The notes: a model not told the origin generated them from the letters alone. Positions 24,825 through 34,328 are shown, counted from the first letter of the stretch. The stretch is DNA of 64,000 nucleotides from Paraburkholderia sp. BCC1885 (GCF_900996235.1 NZ_CAAJGM010000077.1:114568-178567), one strand, 5' to 3'. Numbers and translations: made by a program.

Positions 24825-25736
24825 CTAGCCCGCTGCTTTCCATATCTGGTGGCAGGTCTGCACGATGAGCGCACGCATCCATCGGTGGGCTGAATCCCGA
24901 TCGTATCGTATATGCCAGGCCATTTGACAGTCGAACGGTGCGATCGCCAGCGGTACATCGCACGAGTAGATCTGTTCTTCGAGGGGATGGGTTCGCACTA
25001 CCCCGGCTGGCAGCACGGCAATCAGATTAGACGAAAGAAGAAGCGGCAGCGCGCCTGAAAAATTGTTCAACGTCATCGCGACTCGACGGCGCTTTCCAAC
25101 GCGCTCCAGCGCTGCATCCGCAATGCCGACTGGATCGCCCGAAAGGGACACGAGAAGGTGCTCGGCTGCGAGAAATTTCTCCTCGGTCAGGGGAGACTGC
25201 GCAAGCGGATGGTCCCGCCTCATCGCGCAGACCCAGTCCTCCATGAAAAGCCGTTGCAGCTTGAATTCATCGCCCATGTGCTGAAGGCCGCCTACGCAAA
25301 TGTCGATGTTGTTGTCTCGCAGCCGGGAACCTGTCTCCTGACTGGTGTAGGGCACCGCAAGGATGCGAATTTCGGGCGCGTGCTGCTCGGTATGCCGCCG
25401 CAGCGGAGGCCACAGGGAACCGGACAGGTAATCGGTCACCGCGATGCGGAATGCGTGGCTCGACGTTGTCGCATCGAATGGGGCAGGCGAGGCGGCCATG
25501 CGAATTGCCGCAAGCGGTTGCTGGATTTCGCGCCAAAGCTCCAGCGCCCTGGCGGAGGCCTTAATGCCACGGCCGTTTCGGGTGAACAGCGGGTCGTCCC
25601 AGACCACCCGCATCCGGGCGATCGCATTGCTGACGGCGGACTGGGTCATTGCCAGACGATCCGCCGCCTTGGTAACGGACCCTTCGGTCATGACTGCATC
25701 GAATATCGAAACCAGGTGCAGATCGAGATCTTTCAT
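24825..25736 (-). CDS. LysR-family transcriptional regulator (NodD/LinR-like branch)
   Basis: This 303-residue LysR protein starts MKDLDLHLVSIFDAVMTEGSVTKAADRLAMTQSAVSNAIARMR, the pattern of the NodD/NahR/LinR branch, which is distinct from the other LysR genes here. DDPLFTRNGRGIKAS marks the wing. The effector domain runs from about residue 92. It diverges from SDR 4 and has a perfect TATCAT-N11-ATGATA site 16-38 bp upstream of its start, so autoregulation and control of SDR 4 are likely. Confidence 0.9.
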   Translation of the reverse strand: MKDLDLHLVSIFDAVMTEGSVTKAADRLAMTQSAVSNAIARMRVVWDDPLFTRNGRGIKASARALELWREIQQPLAAIRMAASPAPFDATTSSHAFRIAVTDYLSGSLWPPLRRHTEQHAPEIRILAVPYTSQETGSRLRDNNIDICVGGLQHMGDEFKLQRLFMEDWVCAMRRDHPLAQSPLTEEKFLAAEHLLVSLSGDPVGIADAALERVGKRRRVAMTLNNFSGALPLLLSSNLIAVLPAGVVRTHPLEEQIYSCDVPLAIAPFDCQMAWHIRYDRDSAHRWMRALIVQTCHQIWKAAG

Positions 25737-25751
25737 GTTTCACGCGCCGTC

Positions 25752-25774
25752 TATCATCACTGAAAATGATGATA
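25752..25774. promoter_or_regulatory. LysR-type operator TATCAT-N11-ATGATA
   Basis: The arms TATCAT (25752-25757) and ATGATA (25769-25774) are perfect inverted repeats separated by 11 bases, the classical T-N11-A LysR site. The dyad extends two bases inward (TATCATCA/TGATGATA). It lies 16 bp upstream of the LysR start and 189 bp from the divergent SDR. Confidence 0.7.
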
Positions 25775-25962
25775 CACCTTCGAATCATTGATTGGACGCG
25801 GTGATGCACGCCTACTAACCTTGAGTCGTCGCTGCAAAGGCCGGTAGCCAATCTCCGGCTCGACGCAGCTTTTGAATCGGGTCTTGATCGTCGTGGAATG
25901 CGTCTGGGCGACCTGCGCGTCTGCCACGAACACAGCGGATTCTCACCTTATTGGATTGAATC

Positions 25963-26709
25963 ATGGCAAATACTCTTCAAGGAAAAATCGCTCTTGTTAC
26001 GGGCGGTTCACGCGGTATCGGCGCCGCAACCGCTATCCAGCTCGCCTCGGAAGGGGCCAGCGTAGCAATCAGTTATTCCAGCAGTGAAGCCGCAGCCAGG
26101 GAAGTCGTCGCGAAGATCGAGGCGTCCGGCGGCAAGGCTATTGCGCTGAAGGCTGACCAGGCGGACGCAACAGCGGTGAAGAATTTGATCGCAGAAGTCG
26201 TTCGGCGACTGGGAAAAATCGACATTCTGGTCAATAACGCGGCCGTTTTCGAAACAGGCACGGTCGTTGAGACCGTCGACACATCGGGCTTCGAACGACA
26301 ACTGCGGATCAATTACGAAGCGGTGGCGACGGCGATTCGCGAAGCCTCACGCGTGATGGACAGTGGCGGACGGATCATCTCGATCTCGTCGGCGCTTGCG
26401 CTGCGATCGACCTGGCCGGGTCTCGCCGACTACAGTGCAACGAAGCGCGCAATCGAAGGCTATAGCAAAGGTGTCGCGCGGGACCTCGGTTCGAAGGGCA
26501 TTACTGTGAATGTCATCGGCGCCGGGTCGACTAAAACGGAGATGAACCCCGACAATAGCCCTTTTGCAGAGGCACAAGCGGCTGCAACCGCGCTCGGCCG
26601 CTTCGGTCGCCCGGAAGAAATCGCGGCGGTGGTCGCCTTCATCGCCAGTCCCGCTGCGAGTTTCATTACTGGCGCGATCATTCCTGTTGACGGCGGATAT
26701 AGCGCGTGA
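25963..26709 (+). CDS. Short-chain dehydrogenase/reductase (SDR 4)
   Basis: This 248-residue FabG-like SDR has TGGSRGIG at residues 13-20, NNAAVFETG, the active-site serine in SISSALALRS, YSATK, and the C-terminal IIPVDGGYSA. It is divergent from the NodD-like LysR and probably its target. It differs clearly from SDR 2 and SDR 3. It ends convergent with the outer-membrane gene of the second RND system (97 bp apart). The substrate is unknown. Confidence 0.9.
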   Translation: MANTLQGKIALVTGGSRGIGAATAIQLASEGASVAISYSSSEAAAREVVAKIEASGGKAIALKADQADATAVKNLIAEVVRRLGKIDILVNNAAVFETGTVVETVDTSGFERQLRINYEAVATAIREASRVMDSGGRIISISSALALRSTWPGLADYSATKRAIEGYSKGVARDLGSKGITVNVIGAGSTKTEMNPDNSPFAEAQAAATALGRFGRPEEIAAVVAFIASPAASFITGAIIPVDGGYSA

Positions 26710-26806
26710 CGTTGTACGGGCCACGCGATGCATGTTTGCCACCGCGTGACCCGTCGGGCTAGCCTGCCGCGTCCGGCGCGGCCTGTCGATCAGTCGCCGG
26801 CATCCC

Positions 26807-28282
26807 TCACCTGTTCGCCATAGTCTGTCCTGTGGTTCGTTGCTCGGCATCCCAGCCGCCTCCGAGCGCCCTGAACGTTGCGATTGCCGAACGCGCGGTC
26901 GCCGACTGAGCCAGGATTCGCGCTTCCTGGATACCTTGAAGCCGCGCGTCCGCCTCCACCAGATCAAGCTGGCTGTTCCTGCCGTTGCGATAGCCAGCCG
27001 ACGTCGATTCGCGTGCGCGTGCCAGAGATGCTTCGCCATCCTTAAGAATGTGTTGCTGCTGGTCGTACTTCGCGAGCGCAACAAATGCGGTCTCAACTTC
27101 CGAACTGGCCTGCAGTACGCTCTGACGATAGGCTGCCAGGGCTTCAGCATTGCGCCCGCGCGCGGCCCTGACTTCTGCGTCGACTTGTCCAAAATCGAAC
27201 AGCCGCCAGCGCAGGCCGAAGGCGCCGAGTGCTTCGTTTGCCGGAGACTCGAACAGATGGCCACCCACGGTCGTGGTCGAGCCGGCGAGCGCGGATAGCG
27301 AGAACTTCGGGTAGTAATCGGACAGGGCCTCGCCGATGCGCGCGTTCGATGCCGCGAGCCGCCGTTCTGCCACGATGATGTCGGGCCTGCGGCGCAGCAG
27401 TTCGGCCGGTCCGCTCGCGGTATCGATAGCGGGCGCATCCGGAATGGGCGCAATGGCATCCAATACCGGATCTGTCGTGCCCGGATTGCGGCCCATCAGG
27501 ACGTCGAGCGCGTTGCGGGCGCTCACCAGACCGGCCTGCAAGGCAGGCACCGAGGCCGACACGGCAGCCAGCGCGCCCTGCGCCTGGCGCCACTGCAGAT
27601 CCGGCACCAGACCGCGCGCCGCGAGCAATCCGATCAGTCGGACGCGTTCCTGCTGGCTTGCCGTCTCCTGTTGCGCGAGTTGCAGCCGTGCCTGCAGCGT
27701 GCGCGTGAGCACGTAGGTATCGGCGGTCGAGGAGATGACTTCGAGGCGTGCCGCCACCATCGCGGCCTGGCTCGCTTCGTATTCGGCGCGCGCCGCTTCG
27801 GCGCTGCGACGCAGGCCGCCTGCCAGATCGATTTCCCAACTGGCGCCGGCGGCAACCTCATAGTCGTAGGCGTTGCGGTTGTAGCCGGGCAGTGACGCCG
27901 CCTGGGCTGCGATGTCCGGATCTTCCAGCGATTGATGTGCTCGTGCCGCTTGCGCGTTCAACGAGGCCGACGGCAACAGCGCGGAGCGCGCGCTTTCCAG
28001 CCCCGCGTGTACCTCGTCGACGCGCGCCATGGCCTGCGCCAGATCGAGGTTTTGGGCGAGCGCGACGTCGATGACATGATTCAACTCTGGATCGTCGAAG
28101 CCTTGCCACCAGGTATAAAGCGAAGGCGCAGGTTGCGGGGCAGCGCGATTTGCAACCTCGGCGGCGCCTTTGAAGGTCGCGGGCAGCGCAACGGTAGGGC
28201 TTTGATAGTCGGGGCCGACCGCGCATCCGGCCAGCAGGACGCTGGCCATGACATAGACGTGGCGTTTGAATGGAATGTTCAT
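26807..28282 (-). CDS. RND efflux outer-membrane lipoprotein (NodT family)
   Basis: This 491-residue outer-membrane channel subunit has the lipobox LAGC with Cys20. Hallmarks are YTWWQGFDDPELNHVIDVAL near residue 60, RRRPDIIVAERRLAASNARIGEALSDYYPKFSLSA in the second repeat, and FRALGGGW near the end. Unusually, it is transcribed away from the pump genes it probably serves (29084-33342), with a tetR gene between. The divergent promoter region holds a 9-bp inverted repeat that recurs, slightly degenerate, before the pump genes, so all three transcription units seem jointly controlled. Confidence 0.9.
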   Translation of the reverse strand: MNIPFKRHVYVMASVLLAGCAVGPDYQSPTVALPATFKGAAEVANRAAPQPAPSLYTWWQGFDDPELNHVIDVALAQNLDLAQAMARVDEVHAGLESARSALLPSASLNAQAARAHQSLEDPDIAAQAASLPGYNRNAYDYEVAAGASWEIDLAGGLRRSAEAARAEYEASQAAMVAARLEVISSTADTYVLTRTLQARLQLAQQETASQQERVRLIGLLAARGLVPDLQWRQAQGALAAVSASVPALQAGLVSARNALDVLMGRNPGTTDPVLDAIAPIPDAPAIDTASGPAELLRRRPDIIVAERRLAASNARIGEALSDYYPKFSLSALAGSTTTVGGHLFESPANEALGAFGLRWRLFDFGQVDAEVRAARGRNAEALAAYRQSVLQASSEVETAFVALAKYDQQQHILKDGEASLARARESTSAGYRNGRNSQLDLVEADARLQGIQEARILAQSATARSAIATFRALGGGWDAEQRTTGQTMANR

Positions 28283-28302
28283 GACGGGTGAATGCGGAAC
28301 AG

Positions 28303-28334
28303 GAAAGTTACAGTTTCAACAAATAGTAACTTTC
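28303..28334. promoter_or_regulatory. TetR operator 1 (GAAAGTTAC-N14-GTAACTTTC)
   Basis: Perfect 9-bp arms at 28303-28311 and 28326-28334 are separated by 14 bases, between the divergent outer-membrane gene and tetR. On the minus strand a TTGACA (28335-28340) adjoins the right arm and could serve as -35 for the outer-membrane gene. The core GTTAC-N14-GTAAC recurs at 29020-29043. Confidence 0.75.
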
Positions 28335-28366
28335 TGTCAACGACTGATTGGAGGATAATCGACGCC

Positions 28367-29002
28367 ATGAAGAAGACCCCGAATTCACCGCCCGAGTCGC
28401 CGGCTCCGGGCCTGCGCGGTAGTGCAGAACATGAACGGCACCACCAGATCATCATGGCGGCGGACGAGCATTTTCGTCTCTACGGTTACCGCAAAACCTC
28501 AGTGGCCGATCTCGGCAAGGCGATCGGCGTCTCGAGTACCTATCTTTACCGGTTCTTCAGCTCCAAGCAGGCAATTGGCGAGGCGGTATGCACAACGGTG
28601 CTCGGGCGAATGGAGAGCGAACTGCGTGAGGTCGTCGGCGGGCCGGGAAGCGCTACGCAAAGGCTTCGGCGCTTCATGCAGCTCACGCTCGAACGCAGTC
28701 TCGAGATCTTTTTCGACGGCACCCGGTTGCACGAACTGGTCATTTCCGCGATGGAAGAATCGTGGGCGACTGCGGCGACCCATGAGGCGGCGTTGATGGC
28801 CATGGCTCGCGAGCTCGTGCAGGCTGGCCGCACGTCCGGCGAATTTGAGCGCAAAACGCCGCTCGACGAGGTCGTTTCCGGCATCTCTGAAGCGCTGCGG
28901 CTGTTCTCGCATCCAGTGGCGCTGCAATACCGGCCGCGCGAAGAGCTCGAAGCTGCGCTGGCCGCCGTGTCCAGTCTGATTTTGCGAAGTCTTGCCCCCT
29001 AA
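28367..29002 (+). CDS. TetR-family regulator of the second RND system
   Basis: This 211-residue TetR repressor has the helix-turn-helix at about residues 45-68 (SVADLGKAIGVSSTYLYRFFSSKQAIGEAV) and an all-helical ligand domain after it. ATG 28367 has GGAGG upstream; the longer frame starting at 28292 would run through the operator and is rejected. It sits between the outer-membrane gene (divergent) and the adaptor-permease genes (downstream), with matching operators on each side. The simplest model is a repressor of itself and of all three pump genes, released by a pump substrate. Confidence 0.9.
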   Translation: MKKTPNSPPESPAPGLRGSAEHERHHQIIMAADEHFRLYGYRKTSVADLGKAIGVSSTYLYRFFSSKQAIGEAVCTTVLGRMESELREVVGGPGSATQRLRRFMQLTLERSLEIFFDGTRLHELVISAMEESWATAATHEAALMAMARELVQAGRTSGEFERKTPLDEVVSGISEALRLFSHPVALQYRPREELEAALAAVSSLILRSLAP

Positions 29003-29017
29003 CTCCAAAAAAGTGAC

Positions 29018-29056
29018 AAGTTACGAGTTGACATATTCGTAACGTGAAAACAAAAT
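29018..29056 (+). promoter_or_regulatory. TetR operator 2 overlapping the pump promoter
   Basis: AAGTTAC (29018-29024) and GTAACGT (29039-29045) are separated by 14 bases, the same geometry as operator 1, with one arm mismatch. TTGACA (29028-29033), then 17 bases, then CAAAAT (29051-29056) makes a good sigma-70-type promoter inside it. Repressor binding would block the -35 and spacer. The adaptor ATG follows at 29084. Confidence 0.75.
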
Positions 29057-29083
29057 GGCGCTTCATCTTCATGGAGTGCCATC

Positions 29084-30202
29084 ATGCAATTGCACGTTTT
29101 GCGCCGGGCTGCGGCACTTGGCGTCGCGTGGGTTTTCGCTGGCTGCAGCCAGTCGCATCCGGCCGACCCGCGTACCGTGCCGCCGCTTGTGGAATCGTTC
29201 ACGGTGCGGCCTGCCGGGACTGCCGAACGCAGCTTCACAGGTGTGGTCGCTGCACGCGTCGAGAGCGATCTCGGATTTCGGGTCGGCGGCAAAGTCATCC
29301 AGCGGTTTGTCGATGTCGGCCAGCACGTGCATCGGGGCGATGTGCTGATGCGCCTCGATCCCAACGATCTCGCCCTCGATGTGACCGCCCAGCAGGGCGC
29401 CGTCGATGCGGCCCATGCGCGCGCTGTTAAATCCGCCGCGGATCTCGCGCGACTTCAGGGGCTTGTGGAGCAGGGTGCGGTCTCCGCCCAGGACTACGAT
29501 CTTGCCGTCGAGGCGGCGCGTAGCGCAAAAGCTCAGTTCGATGCGGCGCAGGCCCAGGCGGGCCTCGCCCATAACGCCAACGACTACGCAATTCTTAAAG
29601 CGGACACCGATGGCGTCGTGCTCAGCCGCGAGGCCGACGTGGGCCAGGTGGTCAGTGCTGGGCAGACCGTGCTGGTGCTCGCCCAGGACGGCCCGCGCGA
29701 AGCACTCGTCTCGCTGCCTGAGATGGTGCGCCCGGCGCTCGGCTCGGGCGCCACCGCATCGCTCTACGGCGACGGCAAGACGCGCTACCCCGCGCAGTTA
29801 CGCGAGCTGTCGCACTCAGCCGATCCGCTCACCCGCACCTTCGCGGCCCGCTATGTCCTCAGTGGCGCGGCTGCGCAAGCTCCATTCGGGGCGACGGTAA
29901 CGGTCGATCTCGCGCAGGCCGGCAGCACCGGCGACATGGCCGTGCCGCTGGGCGCTCTCTATGACCGTGGGCACGGCCCCGGCGTGTGGGTCATCGGGCG
30001 CGACGCCCATCTGACGTATCGCGCGGTCCAGGTCCGTTCGGCGGGCAGCGAAATGGCGACGGTCGCCTCGGGTCTTGCCGCCGGCCAGACGATTGTCGCT
30101 CTCGGCGCGCATCAGTTGACCGACGGCGAGCAGGTCCGGGTGGCAACGCAGCGATGGACCGATGCCAGCGTGGACCCTCGCGATCAAGGGGACAGCCAAT
30201 GA
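29084..30202 (+). CDS. RND efflux periplasmic adaptor lipoprotein
   Basis: This 372-residue membrane fusion protein has a signal peptide ending in the lipobox FAGC (Cys21), so it is anchored to the inner membrane by lipid. The half-lipoyl motifs flank a helical hairpin: GVVAARVESDLGFRVGGKVIQRFVDVGQHVHRGDVLMRLD before, and YAILKADTDGVVLSREADVGQVVSAGQTV after. Its stop overlaps the permease start by four bases (ATGA), so the two are translationally coupled. Its partner channel is probably the divergent outer-membrane gene at 26807-28282. Confidence 0.91.
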   Translation: MQLHVLRRAAALGVAWVFAGCSQSHPADPRTVPPLVESFTVRPAGTAERSFTGVVAARVESDLGFRVGGKVIQRFVDVGQHVHRGDVLMRLDPNDLALDVTAQQGAVDAAHARAVKSAADLARLQGLVEQGAVSAQDYDLAVEAARSAKAQFDAAQAQAGLAHNANDYAILKADTDGVVLSREADVGQVVSAGQTVLVLAQDGPREALVSLPEMVRPALGSGATASLYGDGKTRYPAQLRELSHSADPLTRTFAARYVLSGAAAQAPFGATVTVDLAQAGSTGDMAVPLGALYDRGHGPGVWVIGRDAHLTYRAVQVRSAGSEMATVASGLAAGQTIVALGAHQLTDGEQVRVATQRWTDASVDPRDQGDSQ

Positions 30203-33200
30203 GTGGCTTCAATCTCTCCGCGCTTGCGGTGCGCGAGCGGGCGGTCACGTTGTTCCTGATCATCGCGCTTGTTTTGACCGGGGTGCTGACGTTTCTCAAG
30301 CTCGGACGGGCGGAGGACCCCGCATTCACGGTGAAGGTGCTGACGGTAACGGCGGTATGGCCAGGCGCGACCGCGCAGGAAATGCAGGACCTCGTCGCGG
30401 AGCCGCTAGAGAAGCGGATGCAGGAACTGGACTGGTACGACCGGGTCGAGACGATCACCCGTCCGGGCCTCGCGCTGATGCAACTCACGCTGAAAGACAC
30501 GACGCCCCCGAAGGACGTGCCGGAGCAGTTTTACCAGGCGCGCAAGAAACTGTCGGACGAGAGCCCGAAGCTACCGCAGGGCGTGCTCGGTCCGTTCGTC
30601 AACGACGAGTACTCGGACGTGACCTTTGCTCTGTACGCGCTCGAAGCTCCGGGGCTGCCGCCGCGACTGCTGACGCGCGAAGCAGAAGGCATTCGTCAGG
30701 ACATGCTGAAAATCCCCGGTGTCAAGAAAGTGACGATTCTGGGCGAGCGCCCCGAGCGCATTTTCGTGAACTTCTCGTATGCGCGCCTTACCAATCTCGG
30801 CGTGAATCCGGCAGATGTGTTCGCCGCGCTGCAGAAGGAGAACGCGGTGACCCCGTCCGGGTCGATCGACACGGACGGTCCGCAAGTCTACGCGCGGCTC
30901 GACGGCGCATTGAACGACCTGCAGAAGATTCGCGATACGCCGATCGTCGCAAAGGGGCGCACCCTCAAGCTCTCGGACATCGCGGAGGTTTCGCGCGGCT
31001 ATGAAGATCCGGCAACGTTCCTGATCCGTCACAACGGTGTGCCGTCGCTTGCGCTGGGCGTGGTGATGCAGGATGGCTGGAATGGGCTAGAACTGGGCAA
31101 ATCGCTGCAGCAGGAGCAGACCCGGATATCGGCGTCGCTGCCGGTGGGCTACAGGTTCAGCAAGATCACCGACCAGGCCGTCAACATTGCGGACGCCGTC
31201 GATGAGTTCATGCTGAAGTTTTTCGTGGCGCTGGGCGTGGTGATGCTCGTGAGCATCGTGAGCCTTGGCTGGCGGGTGGGGATCGTGGTGGCTGCGGCGG
31301 TGCCGCTTACGCTCGCGGTGGTGTTCGTGATCATGAGCGTGACCGGGCGGATCTTCGACCGGATTACGCTGGGGGCGCTGATCATTGCACTGGGCCTGCT
31401 GGTCGACGACGCCATCATTACCATCGAGATGATGGTGGTGAAGATGGAGGAGGGTTACGACCGGGTCAAAGCCGCGACCTATTCGTGGAACCACGTGGCG
31501 CCCGCGATGCTCGCCGGCACGCTGACGATCGTGATCGGCTTCACGCCGGTGGGCTTCGCCCGCTCGACCGCGGGCGAATACGCGGGCAACATTTTCTGGA
31601 TCGTGGCATTCGCACTGCTGACGTCGTGGCTTGGCGCGCAGACATTCACGCCCTATCTGGGAGTGAAACTGCTGCCGGATATCAAGCCGCTCGCGCACGG
31701 TTATGACTCGATCTATCACACGCCGATGTACGAGCGCATGCGGCGCCTGGTGCGCGCCGGTGTCGACCACAAGTTCTGGGTAGCCGGCACGGTCGTGGTG
31801 CTGTTCGTGCTCGCCATCATGGGCATGGGCGTCGTGAAGCAGCAGTTCTTTCCGGAGTCGGACCGTCCGGAGGTGCTGGTCGAAGTGCAGATGCCCGAAG
31901 GCACGAGTATCGAAGCGACGCAGAAGGCGACGATTGAAATCGAGCAGTGGCTAAAGCAGCAGCCCGAGGCGAAGGTCGTCACCAGCTACATTGGACAGGG
32001 CGCGCCGCGCTTCTTTCTTGCCTATAACCCTGAGTTGCCGGATCCGTCGTTCGCGAAGATCATCGTGCTCACGCCCGATGCCGATACGCGCGAGCGGCTC
32101 AAGCTGCGCATGCGCAAGGCGGTTGCCGACGGTCTGGCGCCGCAGGCACGTGTGCGGGTGACGCAACTGGTGTTCGGCCCCTATACGCGCTTCCCGGTGG
32201 AGTTCCGCGTGATGGGCCCGGACGGGACGCAGGTGCGTGCAATCGCGCAACGTGTGTTCGCGGTGATGCAGGCGAACCAGCATATGCGTCAGGTGAATCA
32301 GGATTGGTCGGAGCGGGTGCCGACCCTGCACTTCGTGCTCGATCAGGACCGGCTGCAGCAGATCGGACTGAGTTCGGAGGACGCCTCGCAGCAGATCCAG
32401 TTCCTGCTCACGGGTATTCCGATCACGCAGGTGCGAGAGGACATCCGCACAGTGGAACTCGTCGCACGTAGCGACGGCGACACGCGCCTCGACCCATCGA
32501 AGATGCAGGGCATGAATCTGGTGAATCACGAGGGCCGTGTCGTGCCGATCAGCCAGATTGGTCACATCGAAATGCGTCCCGAAGATCCGATCCTGCATCG
32601 CCGTGACCGCCTGTCGACGATCACGGTGCGCGGCGATATCGACGAGACCATGCAGCCGCCGCAGGTATCGATGGAAGTCCAGCAGCAGCTTGGACCGATT
32701 ATCGCGGCTCTGCCGCCGGGTTACCGGATCGAGATGGGCGGCAACATCGAGGAGGCAGGCAAGGCGAATGCCGCTCTGGCGCCGATCTTTCCGGTCATGC
32801 TGCTGCTGATTCTGCTGGTGCTGATCCTGCAAACGCGCTCTTTCCCGACGATGGCGATGGTATTCCTGACGGGGCCGCTGGGCATCATCGGTACGGTAGC
32901 GACGCTGTTGCTGTTCCACCAGCCGTTCGGGTTCAACGCCATCCTTGGACTGATCGGGCTGGCGGGCATCCTGATGCGCAACACGCTGATCCTGATCGAG
33001 CAGATCCGCAACAACGTGCACGACGAAAAGATGGAGCCGTATCACGCCGTGGTGGAGGCGACGGTACAACGCGCAAGGCCGGTGCTGCTGACAGCGATGG
33101 CGGCCGTGCTTGCGTTTATTCCGCTGACGACATCGGTGTTCTGGGGATCGATGGCCTATACGTTGATTGGCGGCACGGCTGTCGGCACGGTGCTCACGCT

Positions 33201-33342
33201 CGTATTCCTGCCGGCGCTGTATGCGATCTGGTTCCGCGTGAAGGCGCCGAAGGATGAGCCGCCGGCAGGGTCGCCAGCGAGGGACCCGGATCCGCGCACG
33301 CCGCCGCAGGCGCTGTCGGATGCCGGACCTGGCGTGATGTAA
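30199..33342 (+). CDS. RND efflux permease
   Basis: This 1047-residue inner-membrane permease starts MSGFNLSALAVRERAVTLFL at ATG 30199; the frame is open upstream only within the adaptor gene. Twelve membrane segments and two periplasmic loops are present. The Asp pair of the proton relay is kept (GLLVDDAIITIEMM), but the lysine found in AcrB-type GLSAKNAILIVEF is replaced by arginine (LMRNTLILIEQ). This places it in a separate branch from the permease at 7463-10735. The C-terminus is proline-rich. Substrates are unknown. Confidence 0.92.
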   Translation: MSGFNLSALAVRERAVTLFLIIALVLTGVLTFLKLGRAEDPAFTVKVLTVTAVWPGATAQEMQDLVAEPLEKRMQELDWYDRVETITRPGLALMQLTLKDTTPPKDVPEQFYQARKKLSDESPKLPQGVLGPFVNDEYSDVTFALYALEAPGLPPRLLTREAEGIRQDMLKIPGVKKVTILGERPERIFVNFSYARLTNLGVNPADVFAALQKENAVTPSGSIDTDGPQVYARLDGALNDLQKIRDTPIVAKGRTLKLSDIAEVSRGYEDPATFLIRHNGVPSLALGVVMQDGWNGLELGKSLQQEQTRISASLPVGYRFSKITDQAVNIADAVDEFMLKFFVALGVVMLVSIVSLGWRVGIVVAAAVPLTLAVVFVIMSVTGRIFDRITLGALIIALGLLVDDAIITIEMMVVKMEEGYDRVKAATYSWNHVAPAMLAGTLTIVIGFTPVGFARSTAGEYAGNIFWIVAFALLTSWLGAQTFTPYLGVKLLPDIKPLAHGYDSIYHTPMYERMRRLVRAGVDHKFWVAGTVVVLFVLAIMGMGVVKQQFFPESDRPEVLVEVQMPEGTSIEATQKATIEIEQWLKQQPEAKVVTSYIGQGAPRFFLAYNPELPDPSFAKIIVLTPDADTRERLKLRMRKAVADGLAPQARVRVTQLVFGPYTRFPVEFRVMGPDGTQVRAIAQRVFAVMQANQHMRQVNQDWSERVPTLHFVLDQDRLQQIGLSSEDASQQIQFLLTGIPITQVREDIRTVELVARSDGDTRLDPSKMQGMNLVNHEGRVVPISQIGHIEMRPEDPILHRRDRLSTITVRGDIDETMQPPQVSMEVQQQLGPIIAALPPGYRIEMGGNIEEAGKANAALAPIFPVMLLLILLVLILQTRSFPTMAMVFLTGPLGIIGTVATLLLFHQPFGFNAILGLIGLAGILMRNTLILIEQIRNNVHDEKMEPYHAVVEATVQRARPVLLTAMAAVLAFIPLTTSVFWGSMAYTLIGGTAVGTVLTLVFLPALYAIWFRVKAPKDEPPAGSPARDPDPRTPPQALSDAGPGVM

Positions 33343-33533
33343 ATCCTGGATGCGGGCTGGCGCTGTGCGATTCAGTTCGTACCGCGCCTGCTCGCGCAAG
33401 CCGAGGCGTCAGGAAGCAGCGTGATTTACCTAACAGCTCGGCAGGGATCTACTTCATGTTTGAATCCCCTGCTGAACGGAACTACATCTGCATGCCGTAG
33501 TTGATCGGCCCTTGCTGCCGGCGCGTTGCTCCG

Positions 33534-34328
33534 CTACGCGTTATCCGCCTTCCTGCCGCGCCTGGCGGGCGACGCCGTATTGCCCGCCGCGCCCTTGTGC
33601 GCTGCTTCGGCCGCTTCGAGCCGCCGGCTCGCTTCGCCTACCTCGTGCCGGAACTGTATCAGCGCGGCCAGCGCCGCATCGGGCGGTTGCAGGGCGGCCC
33701 ATAACACGTCGATCAGATTGTCCGCCGTGGCGTCGATATCCATGCGGCGGTTGGCGAGCGTGGCGTCCCACAAGACATGTTCCATCGGCCCGAACACCAT
33801 GGAACGCAGCAGCCGCAGCGGCATATCCGCGCGAACCTGGCCGGTTTGCTGGCCGAGCGCCAGCACGCGCATCAACGGCGCCGTGTAACGCCGCTGCATA
33901 TCCGTGAGCGTTTCGCTGAGTTCGTGATGCCGCGCACGGCCCTCGGACAACACCAGCGCGCACAGGTCTGTGCCGTTCACCAGCATCAGCCGCAGATGCG
34001 TGCGCACGATGAAAGCGAACTGCTGGCGCACACTGCCGTCACGCGGCAGGCCGGTTTCGATGGCCGCGATGATTTCGTCGTACCAGTCGCCGATTACTCG
34101 CGCGCACAACTCCCGCTTGCCGCGAAAGTAGCTGAACACCGTCGCCTCGGAGATGCCCAGGCGCTGGGCGATCTCGGCCGTGGTGGCGCGCTCGTAGCCT
34201 TTTTCGGAGAACACCTCGCGGCCGGCCTGAAGAATCTCCTTCACGCGCTGTTGCGATTTGCGACCGGCCGGCTGGCGGCGCGATGCAACGGCGTCGGTCG
34301 TGGCTACGGCCTTCGGTGCGGCCATCAT
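33534..34328 (-). CDS. TetR-family regulator, probable liu regulator
   Basis: This TetR protein of about 264 residues is divergent from the leucine-degradation genes. The helix-turn-helix lies near residues 35-58 (TTAEIAQRLGISEATVFSYFRGKRELCARVI). A long, charged C-terminal tail ends RRGRKADNA. The start is uncertain: ATG 34328 is used, but a TTG start at 34433 is possible. In some beta-proteobacteria the liu genes are controlled by a TetR protein called LiuQ, as I recall from comparative genomics; position and partners fit that. A palindromic site lies at 34443-34458. Confidence 0.82.
   Translation of the reverse strand: MMAAPKAVATTDAVASRRQPAGRKSQQRVKEILQAGREVFSEKGYERATTAEIAQRLGISEATVFSYFRGKRELCARVIGDWYDEIIAAIETGLPRDGSVRQQFAFIVRTHLRLMLVNGTDLCALVLSEGRARHHELSETLTDMQRRYTAPLMRVLALGQQTGQVRADMPLRLLRSMVFGPMEHVLWDATLANRRMDIDATADNLIDVLWAALQPPDAALAALIQFRHEVGEASRRLEAAEAAHKGAAGNTASPARRGRKADNA

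Noticed and set aside
31951..33399. 482-codon open frame antisense to the RND permease
   Set aside because: It is rich in Arg, His and Gln, has no family match and lies fully opposite a clear permease gene; long antisense frames are normal at this GC content.
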